From Bog-756 sp049517675 (GTDB lineage Bacteria; Actinomycetota; Acidimicrobiia; Acidimicrobiales; RAAP-2), in NCBI GenBank assembly GCA_049517675.1, contig JBEKRV010000003.1, forward strand, positions 1 through 64,000: 64,000 bases of DNA, written 5' to 3'. Position 1 is the stretch's first letter, and each line of letters begins with the position of its first letter. The notes beneath the pieces were generated by a model. It was not told where the DNA came from. It made no database searches and was given only the letters and a program-made list of their open reading frames with translations. The position numbers and the translations under genes were made by a program. This document shows, piece after piece, positions 9,403 through 19,141 of the stretch.

Positions 9403-11184
9403 GTGAAGAAACCGTTCTCCAGAACTCAGGAAGCACCCGCCGACACCCTGCGCTCGCTCATGGCGACGCTCGGCCTGGGTTCGCTGCGTCTGCAGATCGT
9501 CGCCTTCACCACCCTCTCCCTCGTCGGCGGTCTGAGCCAGGCGGTCCTCCTGGTGCTCATCTCCGAGGTCGCGGTGGCCGAGGTAGAGGGCAAGCACTCG
9601 ATCCACGCCCTCGGTGGCTCCTTCTCGCCGACGAGCGCGATCCTCGTCTCGGTCCTGGCACTGCTGCTCTTCCTCTCCACCAGCATCTTGGGCGTTCTCC
9701 TCAGCACGTCGGTCCAGGAGCAGGCGTTGACGCTGACCCGGACACGCGTCGTCACCGGGTTCTTCCAGTCCAACTGGTCCCTCCAATCCACCGAGCGGCT
9801 CGGGCACCTCCAGCAGCTCCTCACGGTGAACGCCAACGCCACCGGTCAGGCCGTCCAGAACGTCTCGGCCGGCCTCCAATCGCTCCTGATGGTGTGTGGG
9901 CTCCTGGGGGTGGCCGTGACGGTCGACCCCGCTGCGGCGGCCGGTGTCATCGCCGTCGGCGTCGCGCTCTCGCTCATGCTCAGGCCGCTCAACCAGCGCA
10001 GTAGGCGGGCGAACCGCGAGCTCTCCAAGACCACGAGGGGCATGGCCACGCAGGTGACCGAGTTCACCCGTCTGAGTCGGGACTTCCGGTTGTTCGGGGT
10101 GGAGACCCGGGTCATGGACAGGCTCCGCAGGCTGATCCAGGACACCGGTCACGTGTATCGCAGGACCCAGCTGCTCTCCAACAGCGTGCCCATCCTGTAC
10201 CAGTCCTTCGCACTCGGATTCATCATCGTCGCCATCGCCTTCCTGGCCAGTTCCGGACACGGTAAGTTCGCCCAGCTCGGGGCCATCCTCCTCCTCGTGC
10301 TGCGGTCCGTCAGCTACGGCTCGAACGTGCAGTCCTCGATCCAGGGCATCCGCGCCTCTCAGGGCATGTTGGAGGACGTCTCACGGGACCTCGAACGCTT
10401 CGAGGACGCCCGATTCAGTCCCGGTGAGCGTGTGCCCGAGTCGTTCCAGGTGGATTTCGATTCCGTGGAGTACTCCTACGACGGCGTGACGCCCGCCCTC
10501 TCCGGTATCACCATGCACATCCCGGAGGGGAAGATCGTCGGCGTGCTCGGACCTTCGGGCAGCGGCAAGACGACCATCAGCCAGCTCCTGCTGGGCCTCC
10601 GCGAGCCCACGAGCGGACGGGCCACGATCGGCGGCGAGGACGCGGCGGCGATCTCCAAGAGCGACGCGCATTCCACAGTGGCGCTCGTGCCCCAGGAGCC
10701 GGTGCTCCTGCAGGGGTCGGTGATCGACAACATCAGGTTCTTCCGGAACTTCGAGGAGCGGGAGGTCATCGACGCGTCGAAGTCGGCGAACCTGCACGAG
10801 GACGTCGTCCGGATGCCTGCCGGTTACGACACGCTGGTAGGTGAGGGTGGGGGCGCCCTGTCGGGTGGGCAGAAGCAGCGCCTCGCCATCGCACGGGCGC
10901 TCATCGGCTCCCCGAAGCTCATGGTCCTCGACGAGCCGACCAGCGCGGTGGACGGACACACCGAGCAGCTCATCCGCCAGACACTCTCCGAGCTCAGAGG
11001 GCACGTCACGGTGGTGATCATCTCGCATCGCATCGAGACGACGGCGCAGTGCGACCTGCTCCTGATCCTGGCCAACGGGAAGATCGCGGACTACGGGGAG
11101 CGGGACGCGGTCATGGCTGGACCCGCCTACCGGAACATCGTGTTGAACCGGCATGAGCCCGGCGGGGACGACGAGTCGAGTTGA
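9403..11184 (+). CDS. ABC transporter, fused membrane and ATPase domains
   Basis: The protein has 593 residues from GTG 9403. Residues 25-330 form an exporter-type membrane domain with about six helices. The ATPase follows: Walker A GPSGSGKTT (383-391), a PQEPVLLQG Q-loop, signature LSGGQKQRLAIARAL starting at 486, Walker B LMVLDEPTSAVD, and the switch His in ISHRIET. It would work as a dimer pumping lipids, peptides or drugs outward. No partner gene indicates the substrate. Confidence 0.9.
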   Translation: MKKPFSRTQEAPADTLRSLMATLGLGSLRLQIVAFTTLSLVGGLSQAVLLVLISEVAVAEVEGKHSIHALGGSFSPTSAILVSVLALLLFLSTSILGVLLSTSVQEQALTLTRTRVVTGFFQSNWSLQSTERLGHLQQLLTVNANATGQAVQNVSAGLQSLLMVCGLLGVAVTVDPAAAAGVIAVGVALSLMLRPLNQRSRRANRELSKTTRGMATQVTEFTRLSRDFRLFGVETRVMDRLRRLIQDTGHVYRRTQLLSNSVPILYQSFALGFIIVAIAFLASSGHGKFAQLGAILLLVLRSVSYGSNVQSSIQGIRASQGMLEDVSRDLERFEDARFSPGERVPESFQVDFDSVEYSYDGVTPALSGITMHIPEGKIVGVLGPSGSGKTTISQLLLGLREPTSGRATIGGEDAAAISKSDAHSTVALVPQEPVLLQGSVIDNIRFFRNFEEREVIDASKSANLHEDVVRMPAGYDTLVGEGGGALSGGQKQRLAIARALIGSPKLMVLDEPTSAVDGHTEQLIRQTLSELRGHVTVVIISHRIETTAQCDLLLILANGKIADYGERDAVMAGPAYRNIVLNRHEPGGDDESS

Positions 11185-11294
11185 CCTAGCGGGCCAGGGT
11201 CCGTCGGCGCTCCCGACCACCTCCAGGAGATCCCCGATGGACAGGATCACCTGCGGAGGGCGGGCCTGACCTGCTCCTACTACGATCTGACCGG

Positions 11295-12980
11295 ATGAGC
11301 GGCGGGACCGATGCGCCTGTTGGATCTCGGGACCCGACAGGGATCCTCCCCATGTCCGACATGCCTCGAGTGGGCCCGTCGGATCCGAGTGCGGTCTCGA
11401 ATGGAACCTCCGCGCTCGGGGGTCCCGGAATCGACCCGACGGACGACCCACGGAAGCACCTGCAGCTCAAACGGCTCCGCCGACTGTGGAACGACTGTCT
11501 GGCGGTGATGGGCCTCGAGGCGATGCTCCTCATCGCCTGGAGCACATTCCAGGAGCATCGCTTCGCCCTGGGCCTCGACTTCTCGATCTACAACCAGGGA
11601 GCCTGGCTCATCGCCCATGGACAACTCAATCCGTGGTCCTCGATCGACAACTACCTGTTCGTTCGCGATCACTTCACGCTGCTCATGTGGCCCATCGCTG
11701 CCATCTAGTCGGTCATTCCCCGGCCGCTGACCCTGCTCGTCCTCCAGGACCTGGCGAGCCTGGGCGTCGGATTGGCCGCACTTCGATGGATCCTGGAGAT
11801 CCTCGAATACCGGCTGCGGACCACCCGCGGTCACCTGGGCCGGGGTTGTGCCGTCGCGATCACCGGTGGAGCCCTGCTGGCCATCGCGTGCAACCCGTGG
11901 GTATGGCAGGCCGACGCGTTCGACTTCCACATGGAGGCCTTCGCCGCACTCTTCATCGTCCTGGCGTCACGTGACTTCTGGCGGCACCGACCATCCCGAG
12001 GGTTGGTCTGGTGCGCGCTCGCGATGCTCTCGGGTGACTTCGGCGGTCTCCTGGTCGTCGGCCTGGCATTGTCGGTCATGGTGGCCGCCGTCGGGTATCG
12101 ACGGTGGGGTGTCGTCGCCCTGGTCATGGGGACGGCGTGGATATGGATGGTCCATCAATTCAACCTGGCCAATGGAGACGCACTCGTGAGCTTCTCCGAC
12201 ATCGTCTACGGCTCCTCGGCGAACCCGGGACCGGTGACGATCGTCAATCTCGCCCGGGCGATCGTGACCCATCCGTCACGGTGGATCTCCGTCGTGGGAC
12301 AGAAGAAGGGCCTTCTCTACGAGAACGTCATCCCCACCGGATTCCTGGGACTGATCAACCCCTGGACGTTCGGAGTCACGTGGGTGGTGCTTCTGGGCGC
12401 CACACTGATCGGTCCCCAGATCTACCTCCAGTCGGGGTTCCAGTCGCTGCCGGCGTACGCGATCGGGGTGGTGGGAACGGTGCTGACGCTGGTGGCGTTG
12501 TTGACCCATGGCGATCCGCTGCGTCTCCGTCGGACCCGCCGGGTGATCGCCGGGGCGATCGGCGCCATCGTCCTGTCCCAGGTCATCGGGCTGGGGGTGG
12601 TGATGTTCCCGCGCACCGACACGAACTGGGTGCGGATCTCCGAGCCGCAGGCGGCGGCCCTCACCGCGGTGCTGGCCGCCACGCCACCGGGCGCGCAGGT
12701 CATCACGTCCGATGGGGTGATGGGCAGGTTCAGTGGACGCCAGTGGGTGGAGCCGCTCCCGTGGGGTGACGGCACCTATCCCGTCCAGAGTCGTGTGGTG
12801 GTGTTCGTCGTGGTCCCCGATGCCGGAATCGAGTCCCTTCCGGGTGCCACGGAGTATCAGATCCTGACCTATGTCCGGAGCACGTTGCGTGCCCGGCCCA
12901 TTGCCGTCAGCCACGGGATCTACGCGTTCACGTGGTCGCCCGGACCTCGCGTGCGCTCGGTGACTCTCCCTGGTGCATGA
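11295..12980 (+). pseudogene. DUF2079 membrane protein gene interrupted by in-frame TAG
   Basis: An ATG-led frame runs from 11295 to a TAG at 11706-11708 after LLMWPIAAI, and the same frame stays open to 12980. The text after the stop (LTLLVLQDLASLGVG, then FDFHMEAFAALFIVLASRD and AMLSGDFGGLLVVG) matches the intact paralogue at 28606-30177 (FVLLVVQDVALVG, FHFEAVAMFFIVFAAFD, CLLCGDVGGLYVLG). The alignment is continuous across the stop, so one codon is changed and no sequence is lost. Either the gene is dead, the base is an error, or the stop is read through. The family consists of multi-spanning membrane proteins resembling GT-C glycosyltransferases. Confidence 0.85.
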
Positions 12981-13117
12981 GCGCCCATCCCTCGATTTCC
13001 GGTGACCCTCGTCATCGATCGTGGGGATCACCTGCCGACGCTCCATGGCGATCGAACCTGGAGCCCGTTCGGCGATCTCGCGCCCAGGGCAGGTGGTGGC
13101 GTCGGGCACGGGTAGGG

Positions 13118-13151
13118 GCAAGGAATACCAGGTGGCAAGGAATACCAGGGT
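13118..13151. repeat. Short tandem repeat GGCAAGGAATACCAGG
   Basis: The unit GGCAAGGAATACCAGG occurs twice within 35 bases, in the gap between convergent genes. It is not in a credible coding frame. Confidence 0.6.
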
Positions 13152-13250
13152 GAACGAGAGATCGAGAGGAGGCGGAGTGGCGCCTCCCGCGGAAGTCCCG
13201 ACGTGCACCTGGCCGAAATCGCCGCTTCCTGGACAATGCCCCTTCGCTCC

Positions 13251-13282
13251 GGGTCCTCCGGCCGCCGGCCGCCGGAGGACCC
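13251..13282. terminator. Strong hairpin between convergent genes
   Basis: GGGTCCTCCGGC at 13251-13262 is the exact reverse complement of 13271-13282, with an 8-base loop. The 12-bp perfect stem lies 4 bases beyond the stop of the NAGPA-domain gene and also faces the broken DUF2079 gene. It lacks a T tract, as is frequent in high-GC actinobacteria, and could end transcription from both sides. Confidence 0.7.
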
Positions 13283-13286
13283 GGCG

Positions 13287-14525
13287 TCAGGGAGCCGTCG
13301 AGGACATGGTGATGAAGTCGCGGGCCCAGTAGGACTCGAAGTAGCGGTCCGGAGTGCCGACCATGTCGGTCAGGAGATCGGTGCCGTTGGCCGGTGTCGC
13401 CGGGCCGGTGAGGGTGGCGGGACGGTAGGTGGCGAAATTCACCCAGTCGGTGTTGATGTCGAGCTCCATGGCCCGCACCGCCCCGGCTCTGGCCAGGACA
13501 TCGGCGAGGTCGGTGATGTTGAGGCCCGGCCCACCGGCGTAGACGAGGGCACCGTCCGCGGTGACTCCGAGACCCGATCGCCAGACGTACACCTGGTTGC
13601 CCAGCGTGGCCCCCCATTGGGTGGTGTCGGCGGCATCGAGCCCCGGGACCGGTTGACCCCCGTCGACGAGGAGATCGAGATTCTGGCGGACCGACACCAC
13701 GTCCGGGGACATCGTGACGTCGCGCCCCCACTGGCCCACCGTGGACGTTCCGTTGGCATAGACCACGAACGAGGCGGCACCGGTGCGGAGCGGCAGGATG
13801 GTGCGGCCATCGGTGTAGTAGCCCCCGTCGGCGCTGGACATGAGGAATCCGGCATTGAAGGCGGCGACGAGGCTGGTGGCCGCCACAGGCGTTATCGGCG
13901 CGGAGTGGACGAAGGGTCCGCCTCCGGGGATCTGGCTGCCCGAATAGAGGGTGGCCTTCAACAGGTCCGTGTCCATCCAGGCCACGCCGACCACGTAGCT
14001 GGTGTGGACGGGATCGGGTCGCAGGGTGGTCTCGTACACGGCCGGCACCCCGTCCACCAGGCGACCCACCGGCGACCAGGCCCCCTCGCCGGGAATGGCC
14101 GGGCTGGCGAACGGCGTCATGGGCGCCGGAGGGGCGAGATGGAGGGGAGCGGCGGCGACCGTCGACGGAGGCGCCGCCGGCGTCCGGATCGAGCCGCGCG
14201 GCGGGCGTCCCCCCACTTTCGGGGGATGGTGGCTGTACCACTCGCCTTCCACCCAATTCACCATGCTCGCACCCCCGTGCCCCCGGGCCCACTCGGCGAA
14301 GCGGGAGCTGAACGACGACCCCAGTGCCGGGTTGGTGAGGGCACCCCCGACCGAGACGGCGATCCAGAGGAGCAGGACACCGAGCACGAGCGCCACCAGG
14401 GCCAGGACGCGCCGCCGCCGGAAGGTACGCCGATCGGTCAGCGGCCGTCGTAGGGTGGTGTGCCGGCCCTTCGCCGCATCGCTGTCGGCAGGATTCAATT
14501 CGGCGATGGACCTCGTCGTCGTCAT
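13287..14525 (-). CDS. Membrane-anchored phosphodiester glycosidase (NAGPA domain) protein
   Basis: The protein has 412 residues. ATG 14525 overlaps the stop of the preceding gene (ATGA). A basic N terminus and one hydrophobic segment (about residues 34-55) anchor it, with the rest outside. The C-terminal half has FNAGF, a GGYYTDGR stretch, ASFVVYANG, VGQWGRDV, VRQNLDLLVDGG and AMELDINTDW, which are core elements of the NAGPA / exopolysaccharide-type phosphodiester glycosidase family. It probably removes or processes a sugar on the cell surface. A hairpin terminator follows directly. Confidence 0.82.
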   Translation of the reverse strand: MTTTRSIAELNPADSDAAKGRHTTLRRPLTDRRTFRRRRVLALVALVLGVLLLWIAVSVGGALTNPALGSSFSSRFAEWARGHGGASMVNWVEGEWYSHHPPKVGGRPPRGSIRTPAAPPSTVAAAPLHLAPPAPMTPFASPAIPGEGAWSPVGRLVDGVPAVYETTLRPDPVHTSYVVGVAWMDTDLLKATLYSGSQIPGGGPFVHSAPITPVAATSLVAAFNAGFLMSSADGGYYTDGRTILPLRTGAASFVVYANGTSTVGQWGRDVTMSPDVVSVRQNLDLLVDGGQPVPGLDAADTTQWGATLGNQVYVWRSGLGVTADGALVYAGGPGLNITDLADVLARAGAVRAMELDINTDWVNFATYRPATLTGPATPANGTDLLTDMVGTPDRYFESYWARDFITMSSTAP

Positions 14526-15196
14526 CGTCGGAGGCTCTCGACCGCGTGTCGTCCGCCATGGAGCCAAGGCCCGACCTGGGGCACGACGGCGATCGCCAGG
14601 ACCAGCCCGACGACGAGACTGAGGGCGAGGACCCACTGGCGGGCTCCGGCGCCGTCCACCTGCCTCCGTGTACGGCGCATCCAGTCGAGGGGTGCGACGC
14701 GGGCCGTCTCGCCCACGTGGCCCAGCACGTGGACGGTCATCACCGCGAACCAGAGGACGAAGCTGACCTGGTGGAGCCGGAGCATCTCCGTACGGATCGA
14801 GGGTGGACCGAGCAACAGGGCGATCCCCGTTGCGAACACGACCGACGTCGTGACGATGACGACAGGACCGAGGATCCGTAGCAGCGGTGGGGGCGGCCCC
14901 TTGCGGCGGTAGTCCGGGCTGCCGCGGTAGTACTGGCCGAATCGCCAAAGCGTGCTTGCCATCTTAACCAGGACGGGCGGGACGAGGAGCATTCCGATGA
15001 ACACGTGGACGGTGAGGAGTCGCCCGACGCGGACGACGGTGAATCCCTCGGCGGCCAGCAGCACGAGCAGCAGTGCCGCGACGGACGCGGTCAGCCGTGT
15101 GTTCGATTCGGCGCCACCCAGACGACGGCGGGTCGGGCGTGGCGGCCGGCCGGCCGTCGTCGGACGGGTGGTCGGCAGTCCGACACTCACGGGCAC
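14522..15196 (-). CDS. Membrane cytochrome-b-like protein (four-helix, His-rich)
   Basis: The protein has 224 residues from GTG 15196. Four to five hydrophobic segments carry histidines at positions suited to heme b: TVHVFIG, LHQVSFVLW and VHVLGH. FGQYYRGSPDYRRKGPPP lies in a loop. The pattern resembles cytochrome b561 or ferric-reductase-like membrane domains, but I cannot place it in a named family. It overlaps the NAGPA gene by 4 bases and follows the ferredoxin gene after 192 bases, so it may belong to the same electron-transfer unit. Confidence 0.65.
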   Translation of the reverse strand: MPVSVGLPTTRPTTAGRPPRPTRRRLGGAESNTRLTASVAALLLVLLAAEGFTVVRVGRLLTVHVFIGMLLVPPVLVKMASTLWRFGQYYRGSPDYRRKGPPPPLLRILGPVVIVTTSVVFATGIALLLGPPSIRTEMLRLHQVSFVLWFAVMTVHVLGHVGETARVAPLDWMRRTRRQVDGAGARQWVLALSLVVGLVLAIAVVPQVGPWLHGGRHAVESLRR

Positions 15197-15388
15197 ACCG
15201 CCGGGTCGGGCGCCGTGCTCCGTCGACGAGGGCGACGCAGGTCGCCGTGTGCACGGTCGGCGGTGCCCCGGGCGGACCGGCGCGTCACCACTTCGGCGAG
15301 AGCATCCATGGGACCAGGGTACGAATCGATCCTGACGTCCACATGACGGTCACCGGACAATCGGCGGAATCCGGCAGGGGCACACCGG

Positions 15389-15697
15389 TCACCGGGTGAT
15401 CGCTCTGCGGGCATCCACCCGGCGCCCTGGGAGACCGTGTCCCCTGTCCGGTGCCGCGGCCGTCGACCGCGTGTCGCCGGTGGACGGGCGGATGCGCACC
15501 AGCGTGAGCGCCAGTCGCGGGCAGGAGTTGACCGCCCGCTGTGCATGGTCGAGGACGGGGTCCGGGAGCTCTCCCGGCTCGATGATCGGGTACCCCCACG
15601 GATCGAGACCGATCCGCTCGGGAAGCAGTTCGGCACACACGCCCGCACCGTCACAGGCGACGGGGTCCACCACGAGTCGGAACCGCCGGCGCGACAT
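15389..15697 (-). CDS. 3Fe-4S-type ferredoxin
   Basis: The protein has 102 residues. Three cluster cysteines are seen: Cys15 and Cys21 in CDGAGVC and Cys59 in NSCPRLAL. This is the pattern of small actinobacterial [3Fe-4S] ferredoxins with the middle cysteine absent. ATG 15697 shares one base with the stop of the NuoF-like gene (TGATG), so the two are translationally coupled. It likely accepts electrons from that flavoprotein. The last 30 residues are basic and disordered. Confidence 0.85.
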   Translation of the reverse strand: MSRRRFRLVVDPVACDGAGVCAELLPERIGLDPWGYPIIEPGELPDPVLDHAQRAVNSCPRLALTLVRIRPSTGDTRSTAAAPDRGHGLPGRRVDARRAITR

Positions 15698-17025
15698 CAG
15701 GCGTACCCGCGCGGCGCGGGGATCGGGAGCATGGGCCGGGTCGGCGCACACGCCCCGTGGCGGAGGTGGAGGGCGACGTGGGCGTCGAACACCCGGAGCG
15801 AGGTGCGCACGAACCGGGCGGCACCATCGGGATGCCGGCATGCGCCCCGCCCTTCGACCAGGCCGCACACCGCCTCGATACCGGCCACGCTTCCGCGCAG
15901 CTCTGCGGGCCGGAAGGCCAGCTGATCGACTCCGGAGGTAAGTGCGGCCAGTCCGTTGAGGCACGGGCCACACTGGCCGGCACCTTCGCCATCGAGGTAG
16001 CGGACGACACGGGCGACCTCGGCCAAGGGGCAGGTTCCCGCCGGGAGCAGCACGACCACGCCCGCACCGAGGGACGAGCCGAGGGTCCGCAGCGCCTCGT
16101 CGGCGAGTGGCGTCCCGGCGGCTTCGGTGGGGGTGACCCACCCGCCTCCGTAGCCTCCGAGCAGCACCCCCTGGACCGAACCGAGGTCGCGCCGGTCCAA
16201 TCCGAGGACCGCTCCGAGGGTCGACCCGAGCGGTGCCTCGACGATGCGAGGCGCCGGCCAGCGACCGGTGACGGTGAGGAGTGCCGTCCCCGGAGATCCC
16301 GGTGTGCCGACGCTGCGGAACCACTCGTGACCGAAGCGCGCGACGAGCGCCACGTGGGCCAGGGTCTCCACGTTCTGTACCAGCGTCGGTCGGCCGCCCA
16401 CGCCGCGCTCCCGGACGGGGCGGATGCCCACGAATGACGGGGTGGCGACGTTTCGGCCGTTGATCGTGTTGACCACCGCGGACTCCTGGCCGGCGAGGAA
16501 CCGGTCCGGCGCGACGACGATGTCCACGGGGCACGGGTCGAGGTCCATGCGTCGTCGTTCGGCGACCGCCCTGTTCATCGACCCGACGGCGTCCGACGGC
16601 ACGTGGACGACGACCCGTGAGGCTCGGAGGGTCGAGGCGGCGGCGGCAGCCCCGTCCAGGACGAGATGGGGACGACTGCGGATCAGGAAGCGGTCCTTGC
16701 CGCTCGCGGGTTCACCCTCGGCGCCGTTGGCGACCACCACCGGTCGCCTGCCACCGGTCGCCTGGACCGCCCGCCACTTCGTGGCCACGGGGAACCAGGC
16801 TCCACCGTGCCCGCGGAGACCACTGTGGTCGAGCTCGTCGACGAGTGTCGACGCCCGCCAGTGGCGGAGGGGACCCCACTGGGCCAGATGATCGGCGAGC
16901 GACGCGCTCCGACCGTCGGATCCGACCGCGAGCAGCAGGCGGGTCGCCCCGGAGGGTCCGTCGCGCCGGGTCGCTCCGGGGGAGCCGACGGAGTGGCGTT
17001 CGCTCCGATAGGCGGTCGGGCTCAT
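15697..17025 (-). CDS. NuoF-like NAD(P)H:acceptor flavoprotein
   Basis: The protein has 442 residues. It follows the 51-kDa subunit of complex I: RGHGGAWFPVATKW and NGAEGEPASGKDR (FMN/NADH site), GQESAVVNTINGR, PTLVQNVETLAHVA, an SLBB-like part (APLGSTLGAVLG) and a C-terminal Fe-S region. There GAGQCGPC keeps Cys352 and Cys355 but has Ala where complex I has the first Cys of SCGxCxPC; Cys387 and Cys396 follow. The cluster is therefore altered or bound differently. It probably moves electrons from a pyridine nucleotide to the adjacent ferredoxin or heme protein. The start overlaps the upstream stop (ATGA). Confidence 0.85.
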   Translation of the reverse strand: MSPTAYRSERHSVGSPGATRRDGPSGATRLLLAVGSDGRSASLADHLAQWGPLRHWRASTLVDELDHSGLRGHGGAWFPVATKWRAVQATGGRRPVVVANGAEGEPASGKDRFLIRSRPHLVLDGAAAAASTLRASRVVVHVPSDAVGSMNRAVAERRRMDLDPCPVDIVVAPDRFLAGQESAVVNTINGRNVATPSFVGIRPVRERGVGGRPTLVQNVETLAHVALVARFGHEWFRSVGTPGSPGTALLTVTGRWPAPRIVEAPLGSTLGAVLGLDRRDLGSVQGVLLGGYGGGWVTPTEAAGTPLADEALRTLGSSLGAGVVVLLPAGTCPLAEVARVVRYLDGEGAGQCGPCLNGLAALTSGVDQLAFRPAELRGSVAGIEAVCGLVEGRGACRHPDGAARFVRTSLRVFDAHVALHLRHGACAPTRPMLPIPAPRGYA

Positions 17026-18176
17026 CGGTCGCCCCCGACGAGCGCGCCGACCACCGTGCCCGAGAGCGCTCCGGTCCCCTGGTCGACGCTGAGGGTCACG
17101 GTGAGGTCGACAGGACCCGCCCCGGGGACGGTGGCCTCGATGGTGTCGCCGGCGAGGGCGGTGACGGTGCCGCGGAACGGGCCGAAGGCGACGGATCCCT
17201 GGGTGAGCGAGACCCCACCCCCGGGCACGGCTGTTCCGTCGAGCTCGATGGTGAGCGGGGTCGACGCCGGATCCTGGAGGTGGAGTGCGAGGGTGATGCG
17301 GACCTCGCCGGCCGCATCGGGCACCGTGGACTGGGTGCCGGCCACGGCGATCGAGAACGGTGCGGGGGGCAGCGTCCCCGAGGCGGCACCGGGTGCGGCT
17401 CCGTTCGGGGCCGGCGCGGTCGTCGCGGTCGTCGGCGCCGCGATCACGGGGGTCCCGGTGGGACCGTGGCTCCTGGTCGCGATCTGGGCGAGGAGCGCGC
17501 TCGACGTGCCCGAGCGATGCGACCAGCCGGGCCGGAGCGGTCCGAGTGCGGCGACCACTCCGATGGACACCGTCACGATCACGGCGACGACGGCTCCGAC
17601 CAGGCGCTGGAATGTCCCGATCGTGGTCACGGTGACGAGCCGCCATGCGACCACGGCGAGCACGCCGAGGGTGCAGCAGGCATCGACGGCGAGGACCGGA
17701 TCGAGGGTGGCGTCCGATCCGGTCCCCAGGCCGTGCAGGACCGCGACGGGCCAGCACAGGTAGGCGAGCCGGTGGACGAACCGCCACGAGCGGTAGCCGA
17801 TGCGACGGCGGAGCGCGCTCGTCACCAACACGGCGAGCAGCAGATCGAATGCCACCGCGCCCAGACCGACCCAGAGCGGGCGGTACGGGGAGTGGAACGG
17901 CACGAACGCGTCGGCCAGGCCGATGGGCACGTAGCCGTCCCCGACGGTGCTCGCGATGTGCACGGCCACGAAGCCGAGGCAGAGCAGTGACAGGTCCCGG
18001 TGGACGTTCTGGGAGAGGAACCGTGGCCAGCGCTCGGTGGTCCACCCGACGGACGCCACGATTCCGACCATGACGGTCGTCGTGAGGAGGACCAGTGCCA
18101 CGACGCCGGAGGCGCGGGTCAGGTACCACAGCGCGGTCCCGCTAGTGGGGACGACGAGTGCCGGCAGCGAGGTCAT
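17022..18176 (-). CDS. Ferric-reductase-like transmembrane heme protein
   Basis: The protein has 384 residues from ATG 18176, which overlaps the ApbE stop (ATGA). The first 230 residues have six hydrophobic segments with paired His in NVHRDLSLLCLGFVAVH and FVHRLAYLCWPVAVLHG, the heme-ligand layout of ferric reductase-like membrane domains. From about residue 240 comes an Ala/Thr/Pro linker and an extracytoplasmic beta-rich domain of roughly 110 residues ending VVGALVGGDR, unlike the usual FAD/NAD domains. Electrons must come from another protein, plausibly the NuoF-like and ferredoxin partners. No FMN attachment motif for ApbE is evident. Confidence 0.82.
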   Translation of the reverse strand: MTSLPALVVPTSGTALWYLTRASGVVALVLLTTTVMVGIVASVGWTTERWPRFLSQNVHRDLSLLCLGFVAVHIASTVGDGYVPIGLADAFVPFHSPYRPLWVGLGAVAFDLLLAVLVTSALRRRIGYRSWRFVHRLAYLCWPVAVLHGLGTGSDATLDPVLAVDACCTLGVLAVVAWRLVTVTTIGTFQRLVGAVVAVIVTVSIGVVAALGPLRPGWSHRSGTSSALLAQIATRSHGPTGTPVIAAPTTATTAPAPNGAAPGAASGTLPPAPFSIAVAGTQSTVPDAAGEVRITLALHLQDPASTPLTIELDGTAVPGGGVSLTQGSVAFGPFRGTVTALAGDTIEATVPGAGPVDLTVTLSVDQGTGALSGTVVGALVGGDR

Positions 18177-19141
18177 CCCGGTGGACCCGGGGTCGGGGAC
18201 GGCCAGCCGGCCACCGTGACGACCGACCCGTCGTGTGCGACCAGGCGGGAGGGGAGCCCGTTCCGCGCCAACCATGCGACCGCCTGCTCGCCGGTCACCA
18301 TGGCCGCGGTCGACGCCGAGTTGGCGTCGACGCAGGTGGCTGCGGCGACGGAGACGGTGCGCCAGGGTGTGTCCACCGGCAGGCTGGTCGAGGGATCGAT
18401 CAGATGGTGGACCCGGCGGTCACCCAGCATCCAGGTCCGGCGTCCGATGCCGGAGCTCGCCAAGCCGCCGGACGCGACGGAGACGGCGAGCGAGGCGTCG
18501 TCGGCACCGCAGACGTCGGCGATCCCCACGGTGAACCCGCCGTCCGGCGCGCCGCTGACGGCCAGGTCGCCGCCGAGTGACACGAGGACCCCGCAGCAGA
18601 ACGTCGATGCGATGGCGGCAGCGGCACGATCGGCGGCCCATGCCTTCGCCGTGGCGCCGAGATCGATGACGACACCGGGTGGTGCGGTGACCGTGCACTC
18701 CTCGCGGTCGAGGTTCACGGTCCTCCAGCCCGGGAGCGGGCGCGGCGCGGGAACGGTCCCGATGACACCTCGGGCCAGGAGCGGAAGATCACGGTCGTAG
18801 CCGAGGCGGGTGAGGGCGGACCCCACCGTGACGTCCACGGCACCGTCCGTCAGGGCCCCGGCCCGCAGGCCGATCCCGATCGCCTCCGCCAGCAACGGGG
18901 AGACCGGGACCGGTCTGTCGCCTCCCCGGGCCATGGCTCGGTGGAGGACGTTGAGCTCCGAATCCGGCCGGAACCGACTGGCCACCCTCTCCACCACATC
19001 GAGTTCCCGGTGCAGCAGCGACACCGCTCCCACGAGCACCGATTCCTCGGTGACCAGGAGCTCGATGCTCGTGGACCATCGGGTGGAGCGGAAGGACGTC
19101 GCACGGGCCTTTCGGAGGTGCTCCGTCGCCGGCGCGCTCAA
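18173..19141 (-). CDS. apbE: FAD:protein FMN transferase (ApbE family)
   Basis: The protein has 322 residues with the TTG at 19141, which overlaps the previous stop (TTGA) and gives the family's usual length. ATSFRSTRWSTSIEL starts the fold, SRFRPDSELNVLHRA is the flavin-binding stretch, DLGATAKAWAADRAA corresponds to the DLGGIAKG motif, and HHLIDPSTSLPVD with DANSASTAAMV supplies the metal site. ApbE proteins attach FMN through a phosphoester bond to Thr/Ser of extracytoplasmic electron-carrier proteins. There is no lipobox here, so this copy may act inside or be exported by other means. Confidence 0.88.
   Translation of the reverse strand: MSAPATEHLRKARATSFRSTRWSTSIELLVTEESVLVGAVSLLHRELDVVERVASRFRPDSELNVLHRAMARGGDRPVPVSPLLAEAIGIGLRAGALTDGAVDVTVGSALTRLGYDRDLPLLARGVIGTVPAPRPLPGWRTVNLDREECTVTAPPGVVIDLGATAKAWAADRAAAAIASTFCCGVLVSLGGDLAVSGAPDGGFTVGIADVCGADDASLAVSVASGGLASSGIGRRTWMLGDRRVHHLIDPSTSLPVDTPWRTVSVAAATCVDANSASTAAMVTGEQAVAWLARNGLPSRLVAHDGSVVTVAGWPSPTPGPPG

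Noticed and set aside
8459..9406. 315-codon open frame on the plus strand
   Set aside because: Arg/Pro/Ser-rich without motif or hydrophobic pattern, no ribosome binding site, overlaps the ABC transporter start; typical of random frames in GC-rich DNA.
17022..18176. FMN-binding domain as the ApbE target in the ferric-reductase-like protein
   Set aside because: The C-terminal outer domain lacks the Ser/Asp-Gly-Ala-x-Thr-type attachment motif expected of ApbE substrates.
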